Notes: a model not told the origin generated them from the letters alone. A stretch of 5,959 bases of DNA from an uncultured Clostridia bacterium (GCA_937875885.1 CALEIO010000145.1:1-5959), one strand, 5' to 3'. Counted from the stretch's first letter, positions 1 to 5,959 are shown. Numbers and translations: made by a program.

Positions 1-519
1 GAACCTGCTCCTACAGTAAAAGAAGAGGCGATGGTTAAAGAGCCTGTAGCAGAAGCTCCCGAAGTTCCTGCAAATATTCAGGCAGAAATTCCCATATCTG
101 AAGCTCCTGCTCCCTACCCCGAGGCACCTGCAGAAACTCCTGCACCACCTGTGCAGAAGCCCAAGGCCCCTGTGGATATGGACAGCATTATGCAGGCAGC
201 TGTACCTCTCAACTCCTGGCCGGAAGTTGTGGAAAATCTGAAGCAGTACTCAAGAATCATAGCTTCATCATTCATAGGCACCACAGCCTATGCAAGCGGT
301 GATTATCTACTTATCGACTCCCCTTCTGACATCCCGTTCAAGCTTTTGCAGAACTCTGCACAAAGAGATAATCTGCGAAAAGCAGTTCAGGAGATTACAG
401 GCAAAAGATACATTCTGGGTCCTTACAAACGTCCCGAAATCAAACAGGAAGAAAAAGACCCTTTTGACACTTTGAGTGAAACACTCAAGTCAAACGGTGT
501 TGAAGTTATAGAAGAATAA
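1..519 (+). CDS. dnaX: DNA polymerase III subunit gamma/tau, C-terminal part (5' end outside window)
   Basis: Partial gene: the frame is open from base 1 and ends at TAA 517-519, giving 172 visible residues. The first ~58 are a Pro/Ala/Glu-rich linker (repeated EAP, ETPAPP), typical of the low-complexity stretch between the AAA+ clamp-loader part and the C-terminal domain. The rest is a compact domain starting near NSWPEVVENLK, passing through a YLLIDSP strand and AQRDNLRKAVQEITGKRY, and closing with DPFDTLSETLKSNGVEVIEE. This layout matches the C-terminal region of Firmicutes DnaX proteins, where tau links the clamp loader to the replicative polymerase. The ATPase motifs and any frameshift site would lie upstream and cannot be seen. 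The immediate neighbours ybaB and recR give the classical dnaX-ybaB-recR order, which strongly supports the call. The ATG at base 31 is internal, not the start. Confidence 0.88.
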   Translation, partial: EPAPTVKEEAMVKEPVAEAPEVPANIQAEIPISEAPAPYPEAPAETPAPPVQKPKAPVDMDSIMQAAVPLNSWPEVVENLKQYSRIIASSFIGTTAYASGDYLLIDSPSDIPFKLLQNSAQRDNLRKAVQEITGKRYILGPYKRPEIKQEEKDPFDTLSETLKSNGVEVIEE

Positions 520-558
520 TTCTTCACAAGAATTTATAAACATAAACAATTACATAAC

Positions 559-564
559 AAGGAG
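559..564 (+). promoter_or_regulatory. Ribosome binding site of ybaB (decides the start)
   Basis: AAGGAG at 559-564 is a near-perfect Shine-Dalgarno. It lies 10 nt before the ATG at 575 but only 1 nt before the in-frame ATG at 566, so it favours 575 as the real start. Confidence 0.8.
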
Positions 565-574
565 AATGATTGAT

Positions 575-934
575 ATGAAAGCAAGATTACCCCAGGGTTA
601 CGGTGGCGGCGGTGCCGCTAACCTTCAGCAGTTAGCAAGACAGGCTCAGAAGATGCAGGCAGATATGGAAAACGCATCTGCAGAGCTTGAAGTAAAAGAA
701 TACGAAGCAGCAGCAGGCGGCGGTGCTGTTAAGGTTGTCGTTACAGGCAAAATGGAAGTTAAATCCATCGACATCGCACAGGATGTTGTTGATCCTGATG
801 ACGTAGAGATGCTTTCTGACCTTGTAATGGCTGCAGTTAACGAAGCTCTCAGAGCAGCTGCTACAGACAAAGAAAAGACAATGGAATCTCTCTCCGGCGG
901 TTTCGGCGGAATGAACATTCCCGGTCTCTTCTGA
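575..934 (+). CDS. ybaB: YbaB/EbfC family nucleoid-associated protein
   Basis: A 119-residue protein, within the usual ~100-120 of the family. YbaB/EbfC proteins are small dimeric DNA-binding proteins associated with the nucleoid, and their gene almost always sits between dnaX and recR, as here. Visible features are a glycine-rich N-terminus ([10 protein letters not shown]), a long charged helix ([22 protein letters not shown]), the core strands with [19 protein letters not shown], the conserved acidic turn [11 protein letters not shown], a second helix ([16 protein letters not shown]), and a Gly/Met-rich tail ending in PGLF. The start at 575 is chosen because AAGGAG lies 10 nt upstream; ATG 566 would be too close to it. 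The stop (932-934) is 1 nt before the recR ATG, so the two are very probably cotranscribed and translationally coupled. The exact cellular role of this family is still unclear, but the family assignment is secure. Confidence 0.93.
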   Translation: MKARLPQGYGGGGAANLQQLARQAQKMQADMENASAELEVKEYEAAAGGGAVKVVVTGKMEVKSIDIAQDVVDPDDVEMLSDLVMAAVNEALRAAATDKEKTMESLSGGFGGMNIPGLF

Positions 935-935
935 T

Positions 936-1538
936 ATGGCAAGTTACAACGTGCCTGCGCTGGCAAAGCTTATCGATAAATTCGAAAGTCTTCCCGGCAT
1001 AGGAAGTAAAACTGCACAGCGCCTTGCCTACCACGTTCTGAATATGACAAGAGAGCAGGCAGCAGACTTTGCAGCAGCTCTGACAGATGCTCACGACAAG
1101 ATCAAATATTGCTCTGTATGTTGTAATTTCTCTGAAGACGAGCTGTGCCCTGTGTGCAAAAATGATGCAAGAGATAAGTCTGTAATCTGTGTTGTAGAGA
1201 CACCCAGAGATGCAATCGCTATGGAAGCTACCCGAGAATTCGACGGTACTTACCACGTGCTTCACGGTGCTATATCCCCCCTCAACAACGTAGGTCCCGA
1301 CCAGCTTTACATCAAAGAGCTTCTGGCAAGACTCTCTGACGATACAGTTAAAGAGGTTATTATGGCAACAAACCCCACTATTGAGGGTGATGCTACAGCT
1401 ATGTATATCTCCAGGCTCTTGAAGCCTCTCGGCATCAAAACAACAAGACTTGCCTACGGTATGCCTGTTGGAAGCGACCTGGAATATGCAGACGAGGTAA
1501 CCTTAGCTCGCGCATTGGAAGGTAGGAATGAACTGTGA
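936..1538 (+). CDS. recR: Recombination mediator protein RecR
   Basis: Exactly 200 residues, the usual RecR length. RecR works with RecO (and RecF) in the cytoplasm to load RecA on SSB-coated single-stranded DNA during gap repair. Domains in order: helix-hairpin-helix with [19 protein letters not shown] (residues 17-35); C4 zinc finger with Cys59, Cys62, Cys71 and Cys74 (CSVC...CPVC); Toprim domain beginning [15 protein letters not shown] (84-97) and including [19 protein letters not shown]; then [13 protein letters not shown] (146-158) and the C-terminal [24 protein letters not shown]. All key elements are present. One small variation is Cys63 directly after the second zinc Cys, where Gly is more common. 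No convincing Shine-Dalgarno precedes ATG 936. With a 1-nt gap after ybaB, translation is probably coupled to that gene. The last 4 nt overlap the smpB start (GTGA). Confidence 0.97.
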   Translation: MASYNVPALAKLIDKFESLPGIGSKTAQRLAYHVLNMTREQAADFAAALTDAHDKIKYCSVCCNFSEDELCPVCKNDARDKSVICVVETPRDAIAMEATREFDGTYHVLHGAISPLNNVGPDQLYIKELLARLSDDTVKEVIMATNPTIEGDATAMYISRLLKPLGIKTTRLAYGMPVGSDLEYADEVTLARALEGRNEL

Positions 1539-2002
1539 GCAAAGACGAAAACAACAGAATAGTCGCACAGAACAAAAAAGCTTTTCACGAATACTTTATC
1601 GACGATAAATACGAAGCGGGCATTGAGCTTTTCGGCACAGAGGTTAAATCCATCAGAAAAGGAGCATTAAACCTTAAAGACAGCTGGTGTTCCATTGTAG
1701 AGGGCGAAATCTTTGTAAACGGAATGCACGTGAGTCCCTACGAGCAAGGCAACATCTTTAACCGCGACCCTATGAGAGTGCGCAAACTGCTGATGCACAA
1801 AAGAGAGATAATCAAACTTTTCTCTTTAATCAAGCAGGATGGTTACACCCTCATACCCTTAAGCGTTTACTTCAAGGGTAGCAAGGTAAAGGTTGAAGTG
1901 GGACTTTGCAAAGGTAAAAAGCTCCACGATAAGCGCCATACAGAAGCAGAGCGCTCCGCAAAACGTGACATCGACAGAGCTCTCAAGGAAAGGAATCACT
2001 AA
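1535..2002 (+). CDS. smpB: SsrA-binding protein SmpB
   Basis: A 155-residue protein of standard SmpB length. SmpB binds the tRNA-like part of tmRNA and carries it into the A site of ribosomes stalled on broken mRNAs (trans-translation). Conserved elements are visible throughout: [20 protein letters not shown] and TEVKSIRKG (residues 16-43, RNA-binding beta-barrel), SPYEQGN (67-73), [10 protein letters not shown] (83-92), [29 protein letters not shown] (106-134), and a basic C-terminal tail rich in Arg, Lys and Glu that in the family folds into the ribosomal mRNA channel. The start is GTG 1535, in a GTGA overlap with the recR stop; AGGAA at 1524-1528 is a fair ribosome binding site 6 nt upstream. 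The ssrA gene for its RNA partner follows 86 nt downstream with its own promoter, a common and functionally sensible arrangement. Confidence 0.97.
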   Translation: MSKDENNRIVAQNKKAFHEYFIDDKYEAGIELFGTEVKSIRKGALNLKDSWCSIVEGEIFVNGMHVSPYEQGNIFNRDPMRVRKLLMHKREIIKLFSLIKQDGYTLIPLSVYFKGSKVKVEVGLCKGKKLHDKRHTEAERSAKRDIDRALKERNH

Positions 2003-2008
2003 TTCTCC

Positions 2009-2037
2009 TTGACAATCTCTCCCTGTGCGTATATAAT
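2009..2037 (+). promoter_or_regulatory. Sigma-A promoter of ssrA, perfect consensus
   Basis: TTGACA at 2009-2014 and TATAAT at 2032-2037 are separated by exactly 17 nt, with a TGCG stretch just upstream of the -10 box. Transcription should start near 2043-2045, about 45 nt before the mature tmRNA 5' end. A consensus promoter fits the high constitutive expression expected of tmRNA. The -35 box starts only 7 nt after the smpB stop. Confidence 0.9.
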
Positions 2038-2062
2038 TCAATTCCACACAAAAAATAAAAAC

Positions 2063-2082
2063 ACCTGACCCAAAGGTCAGGT
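2063..2082. other. Hairpin in the ssrA leader, between promoter and mature tmRNA
   Basis: A perfect 8-bp inverted repeat: ACCTGACC (2063-2070), loop CAAA, GGTCAGGT (2075-2082). On the + strand only a weak TTTATAT follows, 6 nt before the mature tmRNA. On the - strand the same hairpin is followed by a run of T (complement of 2051-2061, AAAAATAAAAA), so it looks better as a terminator for transcription coming from the right. It lies downstream of the ssrA promoter, so it would be transcribed in the precursor. Its role (processing signal, attenuation, antisense terminator) is not determined. Confidence 0.7.
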
Positions 2083-2088
2083 TTATAT

Positions 2089-2434
2089 GGGGGCGCAATG
2101 GTTTCGACGGGGATTGTGAACCTCAGTAAGCGGGTAGTGGCGCGGACCCACTATAAAAGCCGCAACTTAAAAATAAACGACAACAATACAGTCGCTTTAG
2201 CAGCTTAATGCTGCTCGTCCTCCCGAAGAGCACCTCGGCTTCGGACAGGGCGTCGAACAGAGGTAAAGGTGCACAGAAAAACGCTCCGATTTCTGTCATC
2301 AACAAGGAGCTGCCCTGAAGGATAATCCCGTTGTCGGGAGCATCCTCCGGGAAAGACCAAAACGACAACTACACCCGTAGAAAGCTGTGGCAAGCGATTT
2401 TCGGACAGGAGTTCGATTCTCCTCGCCTCCACCA
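2089..2434 (+). ncRNA. ssrA: Transfer-messenger RNA (tmRNA)
   Basis: A one-piece tmRNA of 346 nt. It is charged with alanine, enters stalled ribosomes with SmpB, and adds a degradation tag. The acceptor stem pairs GGGGGCG (2089-2095) with CGCCTCC (2424-2430, one G-U), followed by A and an encoded CCA (2432-2434). The hallmark GCAATGGTTTCGACGGGG follows the 5' end. The T-arm is AGGAG-TTCGATT-CTCCT (2407-2423). Pseudoknot PK1 is visible: stem 2134-2140 with 2148-2154, and loop GCGG (2142-2145) with CCGC (2160-2163). The tag frame ends N-N-T-V-A-L-A-A then TAA at 2206-2208, with the stop in the loop of the helix 2199-2204/2210-2215. A second pseudoknot is TCCCG (2326-2330) with CGGGA (2348-2352), and TTGTCG (2331-2336) with CGACAA (2363-2368). 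The resume codon is probably GAC 2179, but AAC 2176 or ATA 2173 are possible. Confidence 0.97.
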
Positions 2435-2439
2435 TAATT

Positions 2440-2475
2440 CTCGCAATCGTATATACGGTTGCGAGTTTTTCTTTT
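2440..2475 (+). terminator. Rho-independent terminator of ssrA
   Basis: Nearly perfect palindrome 2440-2465 (CTCGCAATCG...CGGTTGCGAG, one G-U pair) followed by TTTTTCTTTT (2466-2475). It begins 5 nt after the tmRNA CCA, so it ends the ssrA transcript. Confidence 0.93.
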
Positions 2476-2504
2476 GATAGAATACACAGCTGCTACGACC
2501 AAGC

Positions 2505-2546
2505 AATATAAAAAGGCCCCGGGTTGATAATCAACTCGGGGTCCTT
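2505..2546 (-). terminator. Rho-independent terminator of the dockerin-protein gene
   Basis: Long GC-rich hairpin 2513-2546: AAGG-CCCC-GGGTTGA paired with TCAACTC-GGGG-CCTT, with one bulged base and a tiny loop. Read on the - strand it is followed by TTTTTATATT, a good U-tract, and it lies 35 nt past the stop of the 2581-5040 gene. On the + strand the T-rich tail is poor, though it could back up the ssrA terminator. Confidence 0.88.
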
Positions 2547-2580
2547 GTTTAATTAAAGGTTAATATTTGTTTTCTGACAA

Positions 2581-5040
2581 TCAGAACACAATGTAATCAC
2601 CAATAACGAAGCTTGTCTTGATGTCTGCAATTGCTTTCTGGATTGCTGTTGCATCCTTAACATTTACTCTTGTATCTGTATTTACATCTGCAAGCTTAAG
2701 GGGAACTTCATCAAGTTCCAACAGGTCTGCAGCGTACTTCTGAACGAGTGTTGCATCCTTGATGTTTACCTTACCGTCCATATTCACGTCACCAACAAGG
2801 TACTTAACCTCGGGGTCTGCAGGATCAGAGGGCTTGGAGTCATCCTCGGAAGGGTCTGAAGGATCAGAGGGCTTGGAGTCATCCTCGGAAGGCTCTGAAG
2901 GATCAGAAGGCTTGGAATCATCCTCGGAAGGCTCTGAAGGATCAGAAGGCTTGGAGTCATCCTCGGAAGGCTCTGAAGGATCAGAAGGCTTGGAATCATC
3001 TTCAGAAGGTTCTGTGGGCTTAGCCTCAACGATGGAGAACTCCAGTTTCTTGCTGCCCTCGTAGTCGCCCTTGAAAGTGATCATAACCATATATGTGCCA
3101 ATCTCTTTGCGGCCGCTCTCATAAGCAACATCGTAGTCTTCACCTTCAGTAAGAACATTGCCTTCTCTGTCCTTAACAGTTACATCAGGAGTCTTAACAG
3201 TGCCGTCATACTCGATTTCTGTAGCAGAAAGAGTGTATGTTTCGGGCTTGTAAATTACTGTTGACTCTGCTGTGCTACCGCAAGCACACTTGTAATCAAC
3301 GTGACCATTTCTTGTAGTTGTTGCCTTTGTAACAACAGACTCATAAGTATGATCACCGGGATTTGTATGAATCATACCATCAGCATACTTCTCGCCGATG
3401 ATGCCATAGAAGTTACCGCCTGTTTCCTCGGTCTCGTTAATTACCAGAATGGAGTTTGTACGATAATGGAAAGCAAGCATAATGTAGTTACAGGATGTAA
3501 GGATTGAAACGTTGTGTCTTACACCATCCTCTTTATAGGATAAGAGGAAATCCTTTGCATGCATATAGTTACCATCCATAATGTTGCGGTAACCAATCTC
3601 TGTGCCGAGCTCAAGGTCCTTGATTTCTTCAATATCAAGGTCATAAACCTTTACAGAAAGTTTGTTGTTGGGGTTGGGATTCTCGCAGAATGCTTTTTCC
3701 AGCTTCTCGCCAATGGTAAGACCAAGATAATTCTGCTCAAATCCGTACTCATTCCAAGCAAACTCGATGTAATCCTCGGACTCAACAAGCTTGTCCACCT
3801 GTGCACAGATGGGGTTGTATGTTGTATCCCATGTGTCTACACTACCACCGATAGGTGTAAAGTAGAGCTGGAATACCTTGTCTGTGTCAGAGCCAAGATA
3901 AAGAATCTTTTCAGCAGGGTCAATTTCATTTTCTCTGCCGCTTGTAATAAGTGCATACTGCTCTTCGTTTCTGTCTACGATGAGCTTACGCATTTCCTGA
4001 ATCTGCTCTTTGCCCTGATACTCAACCATCAGGTTAGTATAGTTGAGAGTTGCATTGTAAATTTCATCGTGGTCAGAGATGATAACACCTGTCTGTGACC
4101 AGCTGTTACCGTTTCTGCCCAGGTAGTCGTTTTCGTCCAGGTTAGCAGTTGTGTAGAATACACCGTCTGTATGCTCTGTGCCGTCAGTTGCCAGGTAATG
4201 TGAAACAGTACAGCTCTTTACGTGCTGCATATTTGCTGTCTGGTCATCTACTGTCCAGTCAACCTTAACATAATTCATAAAGTCAGAAACTTTCTTGCCG
4301 GGAGCAAAGCTGTTGTAGCAATCAGTCTTAAGAGCTTTTGTGTAGTATGTGTTGAAGTTGATGTGCTTTCTTGACTCCAGCTTACCTGTAGTGGGGTTGT
4401 ACTGCTTAACAGCATAGGAAGGAAGCTGATTAACGAGTGTTACCTTGATGCCGAGTCTTGCAGCTTCTGTGAACATATAAGAAATACGTACAAAGCCGTG
4501 CTCGTCATAGTTTGTTGTGTAGAGAGATCTCATATATCCGTAGTACTTACTCTCGGGAAGTACACAGACAGCAGCTGTAACAGATGTTCTGTATGTAGAG
4601 AATGTCATCTCAACTTCCTCATCGGGATGAGCGAGTTTGTACTGGATACACTGGTAAATCAGAAGACCCATACCTGCGTTAGGATCGCACAGGGAGTCAC
4701 CCTTTACTCTGTAAAAAGCTTCTGCAGTAACGGTCTTGCCGTTGATGTTTGCATAGCTTGTGTGGCCAAGGCCCTGGAAATTCTCGGGGTTGTTGGCAAG
4801 GGGTAAAGTATCAAAGTAAGGGCTGATTGAATGTGTGTTGTTCTCCTCGATATTCTCTGCAATCGCAGGAAGAATTTCTGTGAAGAAAGGTTTGTCCTGA
4901 TTTGTTTCCTCGATGTAGTAGTTAGTACCGAAAGCATCTGTCTCGCTGGGGAAAACCTCACTTGCATCAGCGACGATAACGCCGCTGAATGCAATGATGC
5001 TTATGAGGATACAAATTAATATACTTTTAATCTTTTTCAT
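2581..5040 (-). CDS. Secreted dockerin protein with a divergent phospholipase-D-like domain
   Basis: 819 residues from ATG 5040. Domains: Sec signal peptide (1-27, MKKIKS then a hydrophobic core, likely cut after VADA; no lipobox). About 95-340 I read as PLD half 1: helix-strand FTEAARLGIKVTLVNQL (190-206), H273-V-K275, T298-A-N300, strand QTGVIISD. About 375-556 is half 2: FQLYFTP strand, helix NPICAQVDKL, H494-A-K496, S516-C-N518, N535-E536. This order and spacing fit the HxK...(S/T)xN pattern of the superfamily, whose members cleave or transfer phosphodiesters. The Asp of HxKx4D is Ser in both halves (S280, S501). Then follow an HTY...CACG module (565-595), an Ig-like module (601-672), an acidic 13-residue repeat linker (675-745), and a dockerin with two Ca loops (D751-D762, D785-D796) that would bind a cohesin. 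Substrate unknown; the dockerin is secure, the PLD call is moderate. Confidence 0.82.
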   Translation of the reverse strand: MKKIKSILICILISIIAFSGVIVADASEVFPSETDAFGTNYYIEETNQDKPFFTEILPAIAENIEENNTHSISPYFDTLPLANNPENFQGLGHTSYANINGKTVTAEAFYRVKGDSLCDPNAGMGLLIYQCIQYKLAHPDEEVEMTFSTYRTSVTAAVCVLPESKYYGYMRSLYTTNYDEHGFVRISYMFTEAARLGIKVTLVNQLPSYAVKQYNPTTGKLESRKHINFNTYYTKALKTDCYNSFAPGKKVSDFMNYVKVDWTVDDQTANMQHVKSCTVSHYLATDGTEHTDGVFYTTANLDENDYLGRNGNSWSQTGVIISDHDEIYNATLNYTNLMVEYQGKEQIQEMRKLIVDRNEEQYALITSGRENEIDPAEKILYLGSDTDKVFQLYFTPIGGSVDTWDTTYNPICAQVDKLVESEDYIEFAWNEYGFEQNYLGLTIGEKLEKAFCENPNPNNKLSVKVYDLDIEEIKDLELGTEIGYRNIMDGNYMHAKDFLLSYKEDGVRHNVSILTSCNYIMLAFHYRTNSILVINETEETGGNFYGIIGEKYADGMIHTNPGDHTYESVVTKATTTRNGHVDYKCACGSTAESTVIYKPETYTLSATEIEYDGTVKTPDVTVKDREGNVLTEGEDYDVAYESGRKEIGTYMVMITFKGDYEGSKKLEFSIVEAKPTEPSEDDSKPSDPSEPSEDDSKPSDPSEPSEDDSKPSDPSEPSEDDSKPSDPSDPSEDDSKPSDPADPEVKYLVGDVNMDGKVNIKDATLVQKYAADLLELDEVPLKLADVNTDTRVNVKDATAIQKAIADIKTSFVIGDYIVF
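2590..2793 (-). other. Dockerin module (region encoding it)
   Basis: Residues about 748-817 of the protein. There are two duplicated F-hand segments: GDVNMDGKVNIKDATLVQKY and ADVNTDTRVNVKDATAIQKA. Ca2+ ligands at loop positions 1, 3, 5, 9 and 12 are D-N-D-N-D in both copies. The second loop has Thr instead of Gly at position 6, so its geometry may be weaker. Positions 10-11, which in known type I dockerins help set cohesin choice, are IK and VK, so the two faces look nearly symmetric. The partner cohesin is not in this window. Confidence 0.9.
2822..3016. repeat. 39-bp tandem repeat, five copies (linker coding)
   Basis: Five head-to-tail 39-bp units starting at 2822, 2861, 2900, 2939 and 2978. 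Each encodes 13 residues of the form EPSEDDSKPSDPS on the - strand. Units differ by a few, mostly silent, changes (for example GGAGTCA against GGAATCA), and the last unit (2978-3016) is the most diverged. The result is an acidic, Pro/Ser-rich flexible spacer between the Ig-like module and the dockerin. Such an array can gain or lose copies in frame. Confidence 0.95.
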
Positions 5041-5046
5041 ATTTAA

Positions 5047-5055
5047 CACCTACCT
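5047..5055 (-). promoter_or_regulatory. Ribosome binding site of the dockerin-protein gene (decides the start)
   Basis: On the - strand AGGTAGGTG covers 5055-5047, with AGGTG ending 6 nt before ATG 5040. A GTG start at 5049 would lie inside this site, so ATG 5040, which begins the typical signal peptide MKKIK, is preferred. Confidence 0.7.
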
Positions 5056-5058
5056 GAC

Positions 5059-5959
5059 TTAGGGCATAGTTGTTTGGTTGTACTTGATAGCAGATGCGCT
5101 GTAAGTTAATGATACCCAGGAAGCAGAGGAATTATGAGTTGTGTACAGATATGCTTCTGCATTTGCAATATAAGCAAACTTATCAGCCTTACCTGCTGTG
5201 TTGTTTGATGCAGTTACATTACCTGTGAGGTAAAGTCTTGAACCTGCAGATGTAACATAAACTACTGCACCGTTCCAACCACTTGTACTCTTGTTACCTG
5301 TGGCTTCGATACCATCAATCTTTACATAGCTTGCTGTTCTGATATCAATAGCACCACCTGTGCCTTTACCGCTGTTGTTGGTGAATACACAATTTGTGAA
5401 TACAATCTTATTCGCTGTGGGGTCACCGTTTGAGTAAGCGTTGCCGTTCTGAATCTCAATAGCACCGCCGCCGGGAGTACCGCTTGCATTGTTATAGCCT
5501 GCCTGGTTACCCTCAAACACACAATCTGTAAGCTTGATTACCAGGTTGGGGCTTGAGTCATCAGTGGCGATTGCACCACCTGTGTAGAATGACTTGTTGT
5601 TCTTGAATGTTACATTGTTTGCAATAAGAGTTGTAGCACCTGTGCCGTTTGTTGTTGTGTCTGCTACGTAGATTGCACCGGCACTGCCTGTTGTTGCAAT
5701 GTTATCCTCAAACACTGTGCCGCCCTTGATAGTAACGTTTGCAGCAGAAGCGTTTGTTGTGCTGAACATTGAAGTATCCAGATAGAGAGCACCACCAACA
5801 GGAGCAGAGTTGGACTTGAATGTGCCGCCGATAATCTCAACAGGAGCCTTTGCACCTGCCCACATTGCACCACCCTTATCAGCTGTGTTGGATGTGAATG
5901 TACAGGAGTCAATTGTAAGTTTGCCGCCCCATGCATAGTGGTAAATTACACCACCAAGA
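5059..5959 (-). CDS. Repeat-rich beta-helix surface protein, C-terminal part (5' end outside window)
   Basis: Partial: the frame is open to the right edge (299 residues visible) and stops at 5059-5061. The protein is an array of ~30-45-residue repeats built on FxxN and GGA(I/L/M) motifs: FTSN, FKSN, FEDN, FKNN, FEGN, FTNN, each followed by GGAM, GGAL, AGAI or GGAI. Two degenerate repeats (EATGNKS/NGAV and TASNNTA/FAYI) close the array before a 30-residue tail ending in NQTTMP. FxxN/GGAI repeats are the signature first described in chlamydial Pmp proteins and also occur in many bacterial right-handed beta-helix adhesins. I infer an extracellular beta-helix. No dockerin, LPXTG or membrane anchor is present at the C-terminus, so any signal peptide or anchor must be N-terminal. 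The gene ends 18 nt before the dockerin gene, suggesting an operon. Ligand and function are unknown. Confidence 0.85.
   Translation of the reverse strand, partial: LGGVIYHYAWGGKLTIDSCTFTSNTADKGGAMWAGAKAPVEIIGGTFKSNSAPVGGALYLDTSMFSTTNASAANVTIKGGTVFEDNIATTGSAGAIYVADTTTNGTGATTLIANNVTFKNNKSFYTGGAIATDDSSPNLVIKLTDCVFEGNQAGYNNASGTPGGGAIEIQNGNAYSNGDPTANKIVFTNCVFTNNSGKGTGGAIDIRTASYVKIDGIEATGNKSTSGWNGAVVYVTSAGSRLYLTGNVTASNNTAGKADKFAYIANAEAYLYTTHNSSASWVSLTYSASAIKYNQTTMP

Noticed and set aside
518..534. Inverted repeat AATTCTT/AAGAATT after dnaX as a terminator
   Set aside because: Only 7 A/T-rich pairs with a 3-nt loop, no T-run after it, and it lies inside an apparent operon.
566..574. In-frame ATG at 566 as the ybaB start
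   Set aside because: The AAGGAG site ends at 564, leaving only 1 nt; ATG 575 has proper spacing and gives the usual family N-terminus.
646..1265. - strand open frames across ybaB and recR
   Set aside because: They are antisense to two well-conserved genes and their Ser/Cys-rich composition is typical of shadow frames.
2123..2502. Short - strand open frames across the tmRNA
   Set aside because: They lie over a structured RNA gene and show no recognisable domain.
2822..3016. CRISPR array
   Set aside because: The units are contiguous 39-bp repeats without unique spacers and are in frame inside a coding gene.
2759..3064. Open + strand frame with Ser/Glu/Gly repeats
   Set aside because: It is the antisense reading of the 39-bp linker repeat; no ribosome binding site or domain supports it.
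5047..5049. GTG 5049 as the start of the dockerin protein
   Set aside because: It overlaps the likely ribosome binding site; ATG 5040 starts a normal signal peptide.
5059..5959. Chlamydia-type autotransporter (Pmp) reading of the FxxN/GGAI protein
   Set aside because: The host looks Gram-positive and the C-terminus has no beta-barrel; only the beta-helix repeat type is shared.

Overview
The window looks like chromosome from a Gram-positive gut-type Clostridia bacterium, most likely in the Ruminococcus/Oscillospiraceae neighbourhood. Three things suggest this: the dnaX-ybaB-recR gene order, smpB followed directly by ssrA, and a secreted protein ending in a dockerin module of the kind common in that group. 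The assignment is an inference from gene order and domain style; there is no 16S or other species marker here.

Left half (1-2475, + strand), housekeeping: the 3' end of dnaX (DNA polymerase III tau/gamma), then ybaB (nucleoid-associated protein), recR (recombination mediator) and smpB (tmRNA partner). ybaB and recR are 1 nt apart and recR and smpB overlap by 4 nt, so translation is probably coupled. A perfect-consensus sigma-A promoter after smpB drives ssrA (tmRNA), which is complete with an encoded CCA and ends at an intrinsic terminator. SmpB and tmRNA act together in ribosome rescue, and here they are adjacent but ssrA has its own promoter. A hairpin sits unusually between that promoter and the mature 5' end of the tmRNA.

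Right half (2505-5959, - strand), extracellular proteins: two genes convergent with the housekeeping block, probably one operon (18 nt apart), read from beyond the right edge toward the tmRNA. The upstream gene is cut by the window edge and encodes an array of FxxN/GGAI repeats, i.e. a right-handed beta-helix surface or adhesin-type protein. The downstream gene encodes an 819-residue secreted modular protein: signal peptide, a large region that I read as a divergent two-HKD phospholipase-D-like domain, a CxC module, an Ig-like module, a 5 x 13-residue acidic Pro/Ser linker, and a C-terminal dockerin. A strong terminator follows it.

The most interesting item is this dockerin-tethered PLD-like protein, in which both HxK motifs carry Ser where the canonical motif has Asp. 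The PLD reading rests on motif order and spacing by eye and needs a profile or structure search.
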